A DNA stretch of 64,000 bases from contig NC_023749.2 in NCBI RefSeq assembly GCF_000499845.2, forward strand, positions 9,344,013 through 9,408,012, in the 5' to 3' direction. The notes under the pieces are model-generated. The model was not told where the DNA came from, ran no database searches, and saw only the letters and a list, made by a program, of their open reading frames with translations. How positions within the stretch are numbered: position 1 is the stretch's first letter; each line of letters starts with the position of its first letter. Positions 45,330 to 56,800 of the stretch are shown in pieces. Source of the DNA: Phaseolus vulgaris (taxonomy: Eukaryota > Streptophyta > Magnoliopsida > Fabales > Fabaceae). The translations under genes were made by a program, and so were the position numbers.

Positions 45330-46476
45330 AGGAGCCTACAGATGTAGAAGCACAAGGTGTGTTGAGAAAGAATGCAACTAGATACAAGTTAATTTGGGGA
45401 ATTTTGTATAGGAAGGGGTTCTCAATGTCGTTATTTTGATGTGTGAACGAGCTTGAGAAAGAAAGGATAATGCATGAGGTGCATGAGGGGGTGTGTGGAA
45501 GTCATATCGAAGGACGATCTGTGGCGGTGAAGATTTTAAGAGCAAGTTTTTTCTTGCCTACAGTTAGGGATGATTGCTTAAAATATGTTAAGAAGTGTGA
45601 TAAGTGTGATAAGTGTGAGAAGCATTCAAATGATATAAAAGTTCCAGGCCGAGCATTTGTACTTTATAATCGCCCCATGGCCCTTTTTCAGATGGGGGGA
45701 TTGACATTTTGGAACCTTTCCTTATATCAATAAGGCAATTCAAATTTATTTTGGTGGTTGTTGAATATTTCACGAAGTGGGTGGAAGCTAAGCCCTTAAC
45801 AATCATCACAACAGAAAAAGTTTCCAAGTTTGTATGGAAGTCAATAGTGTGCAGGTTTGGGGTACCTAAGGAGTTGATATCAGACAATGGAACGCAATTT
45901 GATAGTCGAAAGATGAGACTCATGTATGAGGAGTTGGGTATTCGACAACTATTTTTATTGGTGGAGAACCCTCAATCTAATGGGCAGGTGGAAGCGACAA
46001 ACAAAGTAATTCTGCAGGGTTTGAAGAAAAAACTAGGAGCGGCTAAAGTCAGATAGGTGGAAATGTTGCTTAGAGTTATTAGTCGTACCACACTACGGTG
46101 TAGTCAACTACGAAAGATACGCCTTTTGGATTAGTCTATGGAGGCAATGTTGTATTGCCCATTGAAATAGAAATGATTTCTAAGAGGGCGGAAGATTTCT
46201 CAGAAGAATAGTTGGAAGAAGGAAGACTTTTGCAATTGGATACGAAGGATAGAAACGAAGCACTTAAGGAAGATACACGTGAGAAAGTTCAGTGAAGGAG
46301 ACCTCGTTTTAAGAAGGACAGAGGCAAATATGCAGAGCAAATTAGCAGCAAGATGGAGAGGACCTTACAGAATACGTGTGGTGATCAGGAAAGGAGTGTA
46401 CCGGTTGAACACTTTGGATGGAGGGAACATTCCACGAACATGGAATATAGCCAACCTACAGTTTTATTACATTTAA
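45330..46476 (+). pseudogene. Gypsy integrase
   Basis: The zinc-binding H2C2 region (HEVHEGVCGSHIEGRSVAVK...KYVKKCDKC, with CDK duplicated) is followed by the catalytic core (FILVVVEYFTKWVEAKPL, FGVPKELISDNGTQFD, ENPQSNGQVEATNK) with the D...D...E residues. The C-terminal domain (FSEGDLVLRRTEAN...RGPYRIRVVIRKGVYRLNTLDG) follows in a separate frame. It is interrupted between 46056 and 46279. Confidence 0.85.
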
Positions 46477-46601
46477 AATGTTAAAGCGTTTTAAAATTTC
46501 ATTTTTATTTACTTTATGTGTGGAGTCAAACTTATAATATTTATGTCGTTATCATGAATGTTGTTTTATAAAGAAGGATTTATCCATTAGCGATCCATTT
46601 A

Positions 46602-47118
46602 AAAAACCATGGAAGGGTGTCCACCCTCCACGGTGTCGAGCTAGAAGGCTTGGTCCACTAAAAACCATGGAAAGGTGTTCACCTTCCATGATGTTGAGCT
46701 AGAGGCTCGATTCACCAAAAACCATGGAAGGGTGTTCACTCTCCATGGTCCCGAGCTAGAGGCTCGACCCAATAAAACCATGGAAGGGTGTTCACCCTCC
46801 ATGGTGCGAACTAGAAGGCTCGGTCCACTAAAAAATCATGGAATGGTGTTCACCCTTCATGGTGCCGAGCCAGAGGTTCAACTCACTAAAAACCATGGAA
46901 AGGTGTTCACCCTCTATGGTGCCGAGCCAGAGGCTCGGTTCACTAAAAACCATGGAAGGGTGTTCACCCTCCATGGTGCTGAGTTAGAGGCTCAGCCCAA
47001 TAAAACCATGGAAGGGTGTTCATCCTCCATGGTGCTGAGCCAGAAGGCTCGATCACTTAAAAACCATGGAAGGGTTCTTACCCTCCATGCTGCCGAGCAG
47101 AGTCTCGGTTCATTACTC
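46602..47118. repeat. Tandem repeat array in the gypsy element (about nine units of 57 bp)
   Basis: Units begin AAAACCATGGAAGGGTGTTC and continue ACCCTCCATGGTGCCGAG, then CTAGAGGCTCGGTCCACT, with about 10-15 percent variation. Each unit contains a small palindrome (CCATGGAAGGGTG...CACCCTCCATGG). The unit length is a multiple of three, giving a spurious plus-strand ORF (46675-47172). Confidence 0.85.
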
Positions 47119-47595
47119 TCGGTCTATTATCAGCTGAGAAAATCAAGACAAAGGCCCAATCTCAAGCCATAAAAAGAAGGATACGAAGATTTATAAACAT
47201 GATTTGGGTCTACAATTAAAGGTACAGATACTTTGGCAAAAACATATTATCCATGAGATTGCTTGTATAAGTCATATCAAATTTTGTCCGCTGAAAATCA
47301 TCGAAGAGAGTTAACGGTTTCACAAGAAAAGATCGTGAAGAGATCGACTTTGTAAATGTGTGTATTTTTATTGGTGCACTTGAAGGAGTTGAATAAGAAC
47401 GCATGCAGTCACAAGAAACTCCGTTTTCTATTAAAAAAGGCGTGGTTTGTTAAGAGGAGATCACAAAAAGAGAGTCATTGCGTACAAGTATTATAATTAA
47501 AAGATAAGTCCAAGTTGTTTGCTGACAAATCACATAAGTTCAGTGCCAAACATAGGTCACAAGAGATAAGACTACATTTACAAAATAAATATATA

Positions 47596-49031
47596 TTAAG
47601 AGTTTTTCAAAAGAGAAAGAACCTTGAGTTGGGTCTCACTCATCGACAATCTTGCCATCAACAACACTCTTGAAGGGATCGAATACCGAGGTGTCAATGT
47701 TAGGTTGAACAACTTGAAATTGTTCAAGTGCACCATTGAAGCCGTCAACAAACGACTTGGAAATCTCGTCCTTCGCAACTTCCAAGGCAACATCTATGGT
47801 GGATATTTTGTTCTACAACATAGCCTTAGTATCTTCTCAGGCTCGATTGGCAACTTGACGTTCTTCGCGGTGTCGGACATAATCCTCGATGGTCCTTTGG
47901 AGTTTGCCCAATGCATCATCTCTATCCTGAGCCATTTCGGTTACCTTGTTGTCATACTGTGAAATTTCTAAACGAGCAGCTTGCAACTCTTTGGACATTT
48001 GTAAAATCTTGCCCGCTCCTTGGGTGACTTTTGAGCTTCCTCAGTATCTTTTTGCATCAGCCTATGCGCCATGCGGTCAAACAGGGAGACCAACTCGGAC
48101 CAAGAAGAGGGTTGGTCAGTTAGAAGGTGAGTGTTGTCTTTTTCTTTATTTTCTTTTCTAGACAACTTTGCGGCATAAGAACCTTGGTGATGAGAGGAAG
48201 TGTCCTCCAAATCGATAGGGTCGGCATGTAGGTGACTTTCAGAAGGGCGTTTCTTCTTGATAGGCATGGTGGTGGTTTTTAAGAGTCAGCCACAACAGGT
48301 TTGGCGTTGGATTTGGTCGAGGCACCTCGGGTGCGACGAGCCATCACTGTTTTGGTTAAGAACATGGTGTTGTTTGAAACAAAGAATACGAGTCAGCAGA
48401 CAAAATATGATAGAAGAAGTAATGAAAAACGGTAGAAGAATGTACCAATGTAAACTTTTAAGTCATTAGGTCGGTACTCGAGCTTTAAAAGGATCGGAGT
48501 TTCAAAGACAATCCCTATGTCATCAAGTTTTTTGCAGTCACTTAATTTAGTACTGTCAAGGTCTTCAGGAGATCAAGAAGGTTGACATGTAGGATGGGAC
48601 GACCAATACATAGAAAATTCGTCTAAGAGGTTAGGGTTATGGTCGGATTTTTGAACTTTAACAAATTTGCCTTTGAAAGATTTATATGAAGATTGGAAGA
48701 GAGATAAAAGTGTCGACCCTTAACACCGCTAACGGAGGCCCAAGAGGTCCGTTTTGAGGTTTTATATTCAAAACAATAAAAGAACATATTGGAGCTCGGA
48801 ACAATGCCTAATTGTTCACACAAAATATGAAAGGCTCGGACAAAAGCCCAATTGTTAGGATGAAGTTGGGCAGGGACAACGTTCGTGGTAAGGTTTCTTT
48901 TTCAAAAGGGTGAAGTGGTAGTCAAACGCCAAGCTTGGTAAATAGCGTTTCATAAAAGAAATAGAAGTGGAGCTCATTTATACAATCTTTGCACATAGGT
49001 TCTTCAGGTTTACAGGGTACAAGGATGACAT
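47596..49031 (-). pseudogene. Antisense accessory ORF of the gypsy element (gypsy-type transposon domain, PF04195-like)
   Basis: On the minus strand the sequence from about 49020 reads CKDCINELHFYFFYETLFTK and LPLHPFE. After a frameshift it reads VPAQLHPNNWAFVRAFHILC and EQLGIVPSSNMFFYCFEYKT, the signature of the plant putative gypsy type transposon family. Further down come a basic linker (48267-47968, MPIKKKRPSES), then a coiled region ending SKSFVDGFNGALEQFQVV and a VFDPFKSVVDGKIV tail at about 47630. It lies between pol and the 3' LTR and runs against the element, as the antisense gene of Grande-type elements does. Its function in intact elements is not known. Here it has stops and frameshifts. 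Confidence 0.7.
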
Positions 49032-49650
49032 CTTTTTTTTGAAGGGGTATGACTCACAGAGATAGCATGACGCAATTTTCAGATTCTTTTTATACAAGTA
49101 AACATAGAAACTTCACGATGAATGTCAAGTTTCACCTAGGGATACATAAAGTAATAATCCATGAACAAAAGTTACGTGCAACACATACAAGACAAGTAAC
49201 GATAAAGGATATGGAGCACAACAACAGATAAATCCAAGGGCCTGGGAGCGAGATTGATAGAAAGAAGGAAAGCGGTACGAGATGAATGGAGAAGAGGTGA
49301 AGGCGAGATGGGTAGAAAGTTATAGAAAGCACAAGATGGGTAGAAAGTTGTAGAAAGTACAAGATGGGTAGAAAGTTGTAGAAAGCACAAAACTATGAAG
49401 GGAAGAAGAGGGGGCAAGCGGGAAAATGAAGAGACGTGGGTGTGGGAAACTGTTTTTTGAATGTCTCCCAATGGAAGCGCGACACGTGGGCATATGCCAG
49501 TGTAAGCGACAATTGAAGTGATGCATACCAAAGAAGTAATAAATGCAAGCTCGCTTATTTCTAAAGTGCATAAATTCGGTTGATGAATGAGGCAACAATA
49601 AAGGAGCGCTTATAATAGCCTCAACAACCTACACTTGAGGCTGGGGGGGC

Positions 49651-49934
49651 TTGTAGGGTAATAGTCCTATAACCGACTCATAATGGCGATGATCGGTTTC
49701 TGAATCTTATGCTTAGACGACATTTGGGCATGGGTCATGGGATTCTAAGTTAATTAGTCATCAAGGCTAATTAATGTAGAATCATGGCCATAATCGGGAT
49801 TCATCATTATATACCTCAGAAGGTAGAGGGAAGAATCATCTTTTACACATTGGTTGAGGGTGCACTCACTCTTGACTACATTGAGCATTTTGGACTTAAG
49901 GTCGCCTACCCCATTTGTCCTTTTGTCTAGAATA
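49651..49934 (+). repeat. Gypsy 3' LTR (284 bp)
   Basis: It starts TGTAGGGTAATAG directly after the polypurine tract and ends TTGTCTAGAATA. Its last 107 bases match 40208-40314. A TATA-like TATATACCTC is at about 49807. Confidence 0.8.
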
Positions 49935-50171
49935 ATTACCATAAATGATAATTGATTTAAAAAATCTTGGTTAAGTTTCCTAAACTATCTAATGTATAAA
50001 TCTTTTGATAATTAAAGAACGTTTGGTGGAACAAGATCGTCTATTTTGACCAGTTTGTCTGTCTTCTTCATGTGCATGTTTTCAAAACATTAGAGAGTAT
50101 GAGATTGTCCACTCTACATCAATTGTTATTTTCTTCATTTGTTATCTATGAAGCTCAGACACTTCTATTAA

Positions 50172-50580
50172 ATGACGTGTTAGTGTCGGATACTCATATC
50201 GGACACCGACACTCGTATGACACTTGTAGGACACATATCCGTGAAGTGTCCAATTCAAAAAATATTTGTTGAATTTCTGACAATTCTAGTATGGTTCTAA
50301 CACAATTTTAAAAAGAAAAAATACATTAATTTTCTAAAAAATCAAACTTATTGAATACATTTTCATTATGATTATAAAAATAAGAAACAAATATTTTTGA
50401 ACCAGTCATGAAAAACATTTTTCTGCTCCAAAAATAATTTGGAACATACTTGTGCACATAAATCTTTATTGTCAATTTATATAATTCATAATTATATAAT
50501 ATATAGATTTATATCTCCGTATCCTACATTTTAGATATTATACGTATCTTCGTGTCTGTATCCATGCTACATAGTTTGTT
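50172..50580. repeat. Dispersed element with TGTCGGACACC-type ends (tentative)
   Basis: The left part contains GTGTTAGTGTCGGATACTC, TCGGACACCGACACTCG and AGGACACATATCCGTG. The right part (about 50510-50580) has CTCCGTATCCTAC and CTTCGTGTCTGTATCCATGC. Sequences of this kind recur in legume genomes as I remember them. Borders and class are not resolved. Confidence 0.35.
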
Positions 50581-51384
50581 ATCATAGAGTCCGTTTGATT
50601 GATTTGATGTTTCAAGCTCATTTGATGAAAACACTTGAGTATCTTCTCTAATTATTTAGACATGATTTACGGAAGTTTGGTTTGACATCTTATTTTTTTT
50701 TTGTATAAATAGAATCTGATATGAATTGTTGTAACTTATATATAGTTGAAAGTCTTTAGAGAAATTTCAAATTATAATACATATTATAGTAGGTTTTTTA
50801 ACAATTGGAAATGAAAGTTAGTTAATACTTTAATTAACCACGTTAAACTTTTCTATGGGTTTCATTACTCTTTCTTATTTAACCTTCATGTTCTTGTAGA
50901 CTATTTGTTATTATTTTTTACTTATTTATATTGGTAGATGTTCTAGTAAACTTGTGAATTATTTCTTAAATCATAATACTGGAAAAATTGTTAAACTTAA
51001 ACTAAAATATGTTCTATGGCTTTTTAAATTTTGAAAAAATCAAAACCAATTTTTATTGTATAATTTTCTGTCTTTTGTTTCAATATAAAAGTGTCATAAT
51101 TTTTATAATTTACGTAACAATCAAATAATAGAAAGTGAAATTTAAATTACAGAATAAAAAAAGCACGTAAAGGATCAATAAACATAAATTACACTGACGC
51201 AAAATATTTTAAAATTGAATTAAAAATCATTTCACCACCAGATTTGTCAAATTTTGTTCAACTTTAGTATTTTTTTTTTATCTGTAAATAACTTTACACA
51301 AACTCTCACACACTCTAGTAAAACTAACTACATTGACTTAATTTTTTTAAAATACAATATATTTGACTTATATACGCTTTTGAT

Positions 51385-51814
51385 AAGAAGAGTTATTAAT
51401 TTTTTATTAAATAAAAATTAATTTAAATATAAAAATAAATAATTATTATATTAGTTAAGTTAGATATTATTTTATAAATAAAAAATTATTAATATTTAAA
51501 TTAGTTTATATTAATAATAAAAATTTATAAATTAGTATTTAACATTTTTTAACTACTAATTACTGTTAATTATTATAAATTAATCATTAATTTAATTAAA
51601 AATTAATTTAAAATTTAAAATAGTTAGTAGCTAAAATATTGATAATCAATTTAAAAATTATTTTATAAATTTTTATTAATAATAAAAATTATTTTAAATA
51701 TTAATAATTTTTAATTTATAAAATAATATTTAATTTAATTAATATAATGATTAATTATTTTTTGTATTTTAATAATTTGCTATTTAATAATTTTTACTGT
51801 AATGATATATTAAA
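51385..51814. mobile_element. Degenerate CACTA-type MITE
   Basis: It shows the family order of blocks (TTAAATAAAAATTAATTTAA, TAATTATTATATTAGTTAAG, AAATTAGTTTATATTAATAA and complements) and ends TTTTTACTGTAATG, close to the family end. It is very AT-rich, and the left terminus is lost. Confidence 0.5.
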
Positions 51815-52789
51815 TTAGAAAGACAACTAACAAAAATTTAAAAAAAAAATATTTAACCTCTTTAAACATTACCCATTTTATATACTTAAACTTTTAGTTT
51901 CATCTTAATTAACGGTTAAGCTTTACGTTCTTGATAAATGATTTAAATTTTATTTTTTTCCAAATTCTTAAAGTTTATATCTTTTTACATACAGACATAG
52001 TAATTAATCTTTACATTTATCCCCTTTTCAAACAGTTTCATCTCAACTAATTAGTTATTTTCAAATCTCCATCATTTTCTTAGTTTTTTGATAAATAACT
52101 TTTTAAGCAATATTTTTTTTTGAAATTAAATAAATGATCGTGTCTTTTAATTTAAGAATGTTTTTGATTTTCCCAATAAATTTTAGTCATTTTTCCGATA
52201 AAATATTATTAGTTTTATTAAAATATTCTTCTTTTATTTTACTGGTAAAATATTCTTCTAAACATATAGAGATATGCATGTTTAATTTGTAGAAAATAAT
52301 ATCATTTGTTTTTTTTTTAAATATTTAGAGGAATTTTACAAAGCATATAATTATTTCCGCAGAATATTTTTTTTTTTTTGGATTTTGTTAGTTTTGATTT
52401 TGTTTGTGTGCTCAAATAAAATAAAATATAATTTTCAGACATTATTGATATAAAACTTTTGTTCTATGTCAAGTAATTTAAATTATTAAAATTAATTAAT
52501 AATCTCTCATGTATTTATTAAAGTTAGTGTATTTAAGTAGAATTCATAAAGATACATACTCGACCACACACATACGAATGGCGTACGGTAGAGGCGGCGT
52601 AGAATGTACCCTCCCGCGTTATTTTGGTTCATACTACTATTTTTATTTTCCTAAAAATAGTTTTATTATTTTTTGGGTCTTATTTTGGTTCTTCATCACA
52701 TTACAACTTTTTTTTATGCCTATATAATATATTATATACCACTGTTAGTTTTTATAACTATATAATTATTATTAGATAATACATATGAA

Positions 52790-53885
52790 TATATATATAT
52801 ATATATATGAATATATATGAATATATCTTTACCTTTTTGGGACTCAACTCTGCAACTTTGATCTGCGCTTGACTTTGTTCAATTCCACTTCAAGGTACTC
52901 TTTTCCGATCGTCGATTTTCCGTTCTTTCAATTCACTATTTCAATTCATCTCCAACCCTCTTTTCCCCAATTTCCCCAATTCAACCTAGGGTTTTTTTTC
53001 CCTCAACCAATTGATTCTCCCTCGTAACCCCAATTCCGATCTTCCGTGAATTTTCCTACACCCTTGTCTGTATGATGGTTGCCATTGTCTAGTTCGTTTA
53101 TTTATTCGTTGCCGTTTCGGTTTTACTACAAAATTTCGGTCCAATTTCGTTTTTTTTTTTCTCTTTTACTTACCGAGGGGAAAATTGTTTTCGGTTTTAC
53201 TTGTCTTTTCTGAACTATGCGATGTTTGGCATTTAGTTTTATTTGTTGCGGGGAATTTGGTGTTGGGATTTCGTGAAATTGGTAATGTACGTTAGGGAGT
53301 GTAAGTGTAACCTTCGTTGACATGGGATGGGATGGTTTCATTGATGTTAGTGGAAGCTTGTTCATTTTCTATTGACAGTCATTCAGTAAGGAGTTTTCAT
53401 AAGTAGTTTGTTTCAGCTTTCCTTTTGTTTTGCTTGATCTCGTGGTATAAATCTATTTGGAGCTGTATATGGACTCGTTATTAATTTCTTTATTATATAA
53501 TGTGCTTTAGCATTGTTTGGATAAGCTTCTTCGTAAACAGTTAAGGAGAAGAACATAAGGAAGTAAATTGAATTGGGTTTTTCTGATAAATTAAAACTAA
53601 CCATCTTCAGCTTTTGGACAAGTTAGATCAGAAGCTTCTATTGAAGTTTAGTGTTTAAGTTGATTTTAACTTATGAAAGAACTTCAATTCATTTTATCTT
53701 ATTTTCTTCTCCTACTATGTTTATGGAAAAGTTTATCTAAATGTTATCTAGCGGTTAATAATCAATATTTCTGTTCTGCATTGATAGGTTTCGGGCAGGA
53801 ATTGGGAGATTCAGTTTGATCTGCAGTGCAAAAGAAAGTATTTCTTTTGACCTGCCTTCTAAGCTTTAGTAAGGTTGACAGCTTA
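52790..53885 (+). promoter_or_regulatory. Promoter and 5' UTR with intron of the ADA3-like gene
   Basis: TATATATGAATATATATGAA at about 52795-52825 may serve as TATA region. A pyrimidine-rich leader follows (52850-53067), typical of plant 5' UTRs. A 5' UTR intron probably ends at the acceptor TTGATAG/GTTTCG (53787). Its donor is either CAAG/GTACTC (52894) or TCT/GTATGA (53067). The ATG at 53886 follows 98 bases after the acceptor. Confidence 0.5.
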
Positions 53886-56800
53886 ATGTTGAGTTCTGGG
53901 AATAACTTGAACAGCAGCAGCGGGATAACTTCTTCGGATATGCCATCCTTGCCACAGTGTTTGCCACTAGATTCAATTACCGTAGGCAATAGAAAATATA
54001 CAGGAGAGCTAAGAAGGGTTCTTGGTGTTTCTGCTGGAAACACGTCTGAAGACCAATCTTTCGGAGGTGCACATCCTAAACCCATGGCTCCTGGAGCTTC
54101 AGGGGAACTAAAGCACTTCAAAGAAAGTGTACAGGATGCCTCCAGAAAGGCAAGGTATATGATTATTATTCTACCCAATTTCCTCAGAAAAGTTCTATTT
54201 GTAATGCTGAATGATAAACATAAGTTAGCATGACTAAGTAAACTGTGAAATGAATGGTCTCATTACCTTACAGTTCGTGTAATTTTTATGGGGGTGTAAT
54301 TGGTGACAATGTTAGGAATTGAGTACAAGAGGAAAGTCCAACCCAAAATATTAGTCCATAAGGTGGGTGGGAGAGCCTCACGGCTTAAGTACTAGATAAA
54401 GTAATTTATTCTATTCAATGTGAGCCTCTTGACATGATATCAGTACGCTTGGCCTTTTTCTTAATTCTATATGACCTTAAGATTTGTAAAATATTTGTGA
54501 TTATGTTTTGTCTACTGTAGAAGTTAGTTTCAAATGTAAATTGTTTACCTATCATTTTATGACAGTATATTCATGTTGATGTCCTAATGCAAATGTATAT
54601 TGTTGATCAGGGATAGATCAAAAATGCTTGGGGAATCTTTGTCTAAATTGGAAAAGTACGAGGCATTAAACATAAAGAAGCGACAAAGGACTGATTTATC
54701 TAGTGATAGGGGAAGTGGAGTAAACTTGACAAAGATGGGTAACCAGATTCACAAAATCCCTAATGATAATCTAACTCAGAGATCAGAAGCAAGGACCTCA
54801 AATTCAATGCTGAACAAGCGAATTCGTACATCAGTGGCAGATGTGCGGGTATGTGTTATACTATTGTTACTTCTGTGTTTTTATTCTTTATCTGTATAAC
54901 GAAAGATGCTACTATTATTATTATTATTATTATATATTTGTTATTAAAATACTATATTGTTAACCTGTCATATATATTGTTAAATACTTTTTAACAACTG
55001 TAATATTTATGAGGGCCAAATAGGAATGCATTATATACACATCAATTACTCATTTAAATTTTCAAGCTCCTTTTTAATCCCAAAAGAAAATATTCAAGTT
55101 GCTTCTAGCCTAGTTTAAATATTTTAGAAAGGAATAATTTGAGTAATCAGTCATCTAAATCTTTAAGTAAATCATTGATAAATGATAATACTAATGTCAT
55201 TTAAAAAATGGACAACTTTTTGCTCTGTTTTCTTCTTTGTTTTTGATTTATTAATTTATGTTAATAATCTGCTTGTGTTTACTTTCACTCTTTCTTCATG
55301 ACCTTGTTCACTCTGAAATGCTCCCAGGAGGAAAGTAGGTCTGCTGCTATTGGAAGGGCACGGATGGTCACAGAGAAGGATGCAAATCTAGTTCAAACAC
55401 TTGGAGGGAGCTCTGTTAGAAACGAAGAGAAAACTCGCAGATTACTTGCTGGAGGTGAAGGGTTGGATCAAAAAATAAAGAAAAAGAGGTCTGTTGGAAC
55501 TGTAGGAAACAGAATTACAACTACTGAAAGGGATGTAAAAAGAACTGCTATTCCAAAGGCAAATGCTGATTTGAAGATGCGACTTTATGATGCTCAGGGT
55601 TTCAGGTAGTTGACTAGTTTTAGTTTTATCTTTCTTCTAAATTGCAATATATTTTGCAAGTGTATATTGTAGATGGAGAGTGTTTTGGAGGCCTTTTAGG
55701 TTTTTCTGTACATATATGAAGACTATTTCACTATGTTAAGTGTGTTGCGAAGGAGTTTTCCTGTACATCTAATGCCTTTTAGCATTCTGAAGGAATCCAT
55801 TTGGTGTGTTGCGATATTGGTACTTGCACTTTCAATATCATCAATGTTGGATGTACTTATCTGATTCATTCAGTATTCTGTTGCTATTTGTTCCTTTTTT
55901 AAAGCATTCCTGTTGTTTACTTGTTTAGAAGGGCAAACAAACTTTCTCACTTCCATTCTCTTCATTGGCTATTAAACAGAAGTGGAGCCTGGGCCTCTCT
56001 GGGCATTTTTTGTTTTGTTTTGTAAAATTACAGCTTTCAGTTTTGGTATCTTGACGATAAAGCTCACCTTTCTTTCTGTACACCTTTTTTTTCTTGTTTG
56101 CTGATTGTTCAGAGTTACTTATAATCTATATGATTTGAATAATCCCTTGGACATACATTTTTTCCATGGTGTAATTTTTTGTAGTTGAAAAAGAGATTGA
56201 TATTTAATTTAGACACTTCTGATAATCCCCATTTCTATTAAAAAAATACTTGGTTAGAGATGTACTTATACTAAACTAGTACTCTGAATAATTACTTATT
56301 TAAAGGCCTCTTTTATTCCTTTTCTGGAAAGTTAAATGCCTTGCTTTCTATGTTTGGTAGTGAAATAATTTATATATCAATTGCAGGAATATATCCACGA
56401 TGAAGCTTGTTAGTCATAGATAAATGATTTGTACACCTCTCTGTATATTACATTCACAGTTGATGAATGCATCAAGGTTAATTATGTTGATTTTCTTCAC
56501 TGCTATAGGATAGACCCAGTTAGAAAATTCCATTCTTTTAAGCTTGAATTACATGTATATTGTTTGTCTATATTCTTCAGTTGATTAACCTATCACAATC
56601 AGCATTAGATAAAAGTTCATCTACATTATATTGCTTGGTCTTTTTCTCCCGCTATCTTTTTGTCCAGTAATTTTCCTCTTTGGAATGTTGTTTAGTTGGG
56701 TGATTCTTCAAATATTAGGTCGTCATATCATTGGCGAATGGTTTGTTTCAACTTTTGTTATTGGAGAACCAAAAAGCAAAACTAGTTTTTTTGTATTAAT

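Larger units (their letters stand above)
40208..49934 (+). mobile_element. Ty3/gypsy retrotransposon, Tat-like, decayed, about 9.7 kb
   Basis: It runs from a truncated 5' LTR (40208-40314) to a 3' LTR (49651-49934). The primer site TTTGGCACCCATTGTGGGAC follows the 5' LTR. The order is gag, protease, RT, a second RNase H-like domain, integrase, repeat array, antisense ORF, polypurine tract (GAGGCTGGGGGGGCT) and 3' LTR. The RT sequence (LNKACPKDAYPLPNID) and the extra RNase H domain point to the Tat lineage (Ogre/Retand/Grande relatives). Many stops and frameshifts, plus a nested 1104-bp solo LTR in RT, show that it is long dead. Confidence 0.85.
49935..52790. other. AT-rich intergenic sequence
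   Basis: No gene was seen. It contains a TGTCGG-rich repeat at 50172-50250, a degenerate MITE at about 51385-51814, and poly-T and (AT)n stretches. The last part leads into the promoter of the downstream gene. Confidence 0.4.

Noticed and set aside
46675..47172. 165-codon ORF with HGRVFTLHGAEPEA repeats
   Set aside because: It reads through the 57-bp repeat array of the gypsy element; all frames are open there because of the unit length.
49172..49598. Overlapping minus-strand ORFs with repeated VLSTTFYPS
   Set aside because: A short tandem repeat (GATGGGTAGAAAGTTGTAGA) inside the gypsy 3' region generates them; they do not match the antisense accessory ORF.
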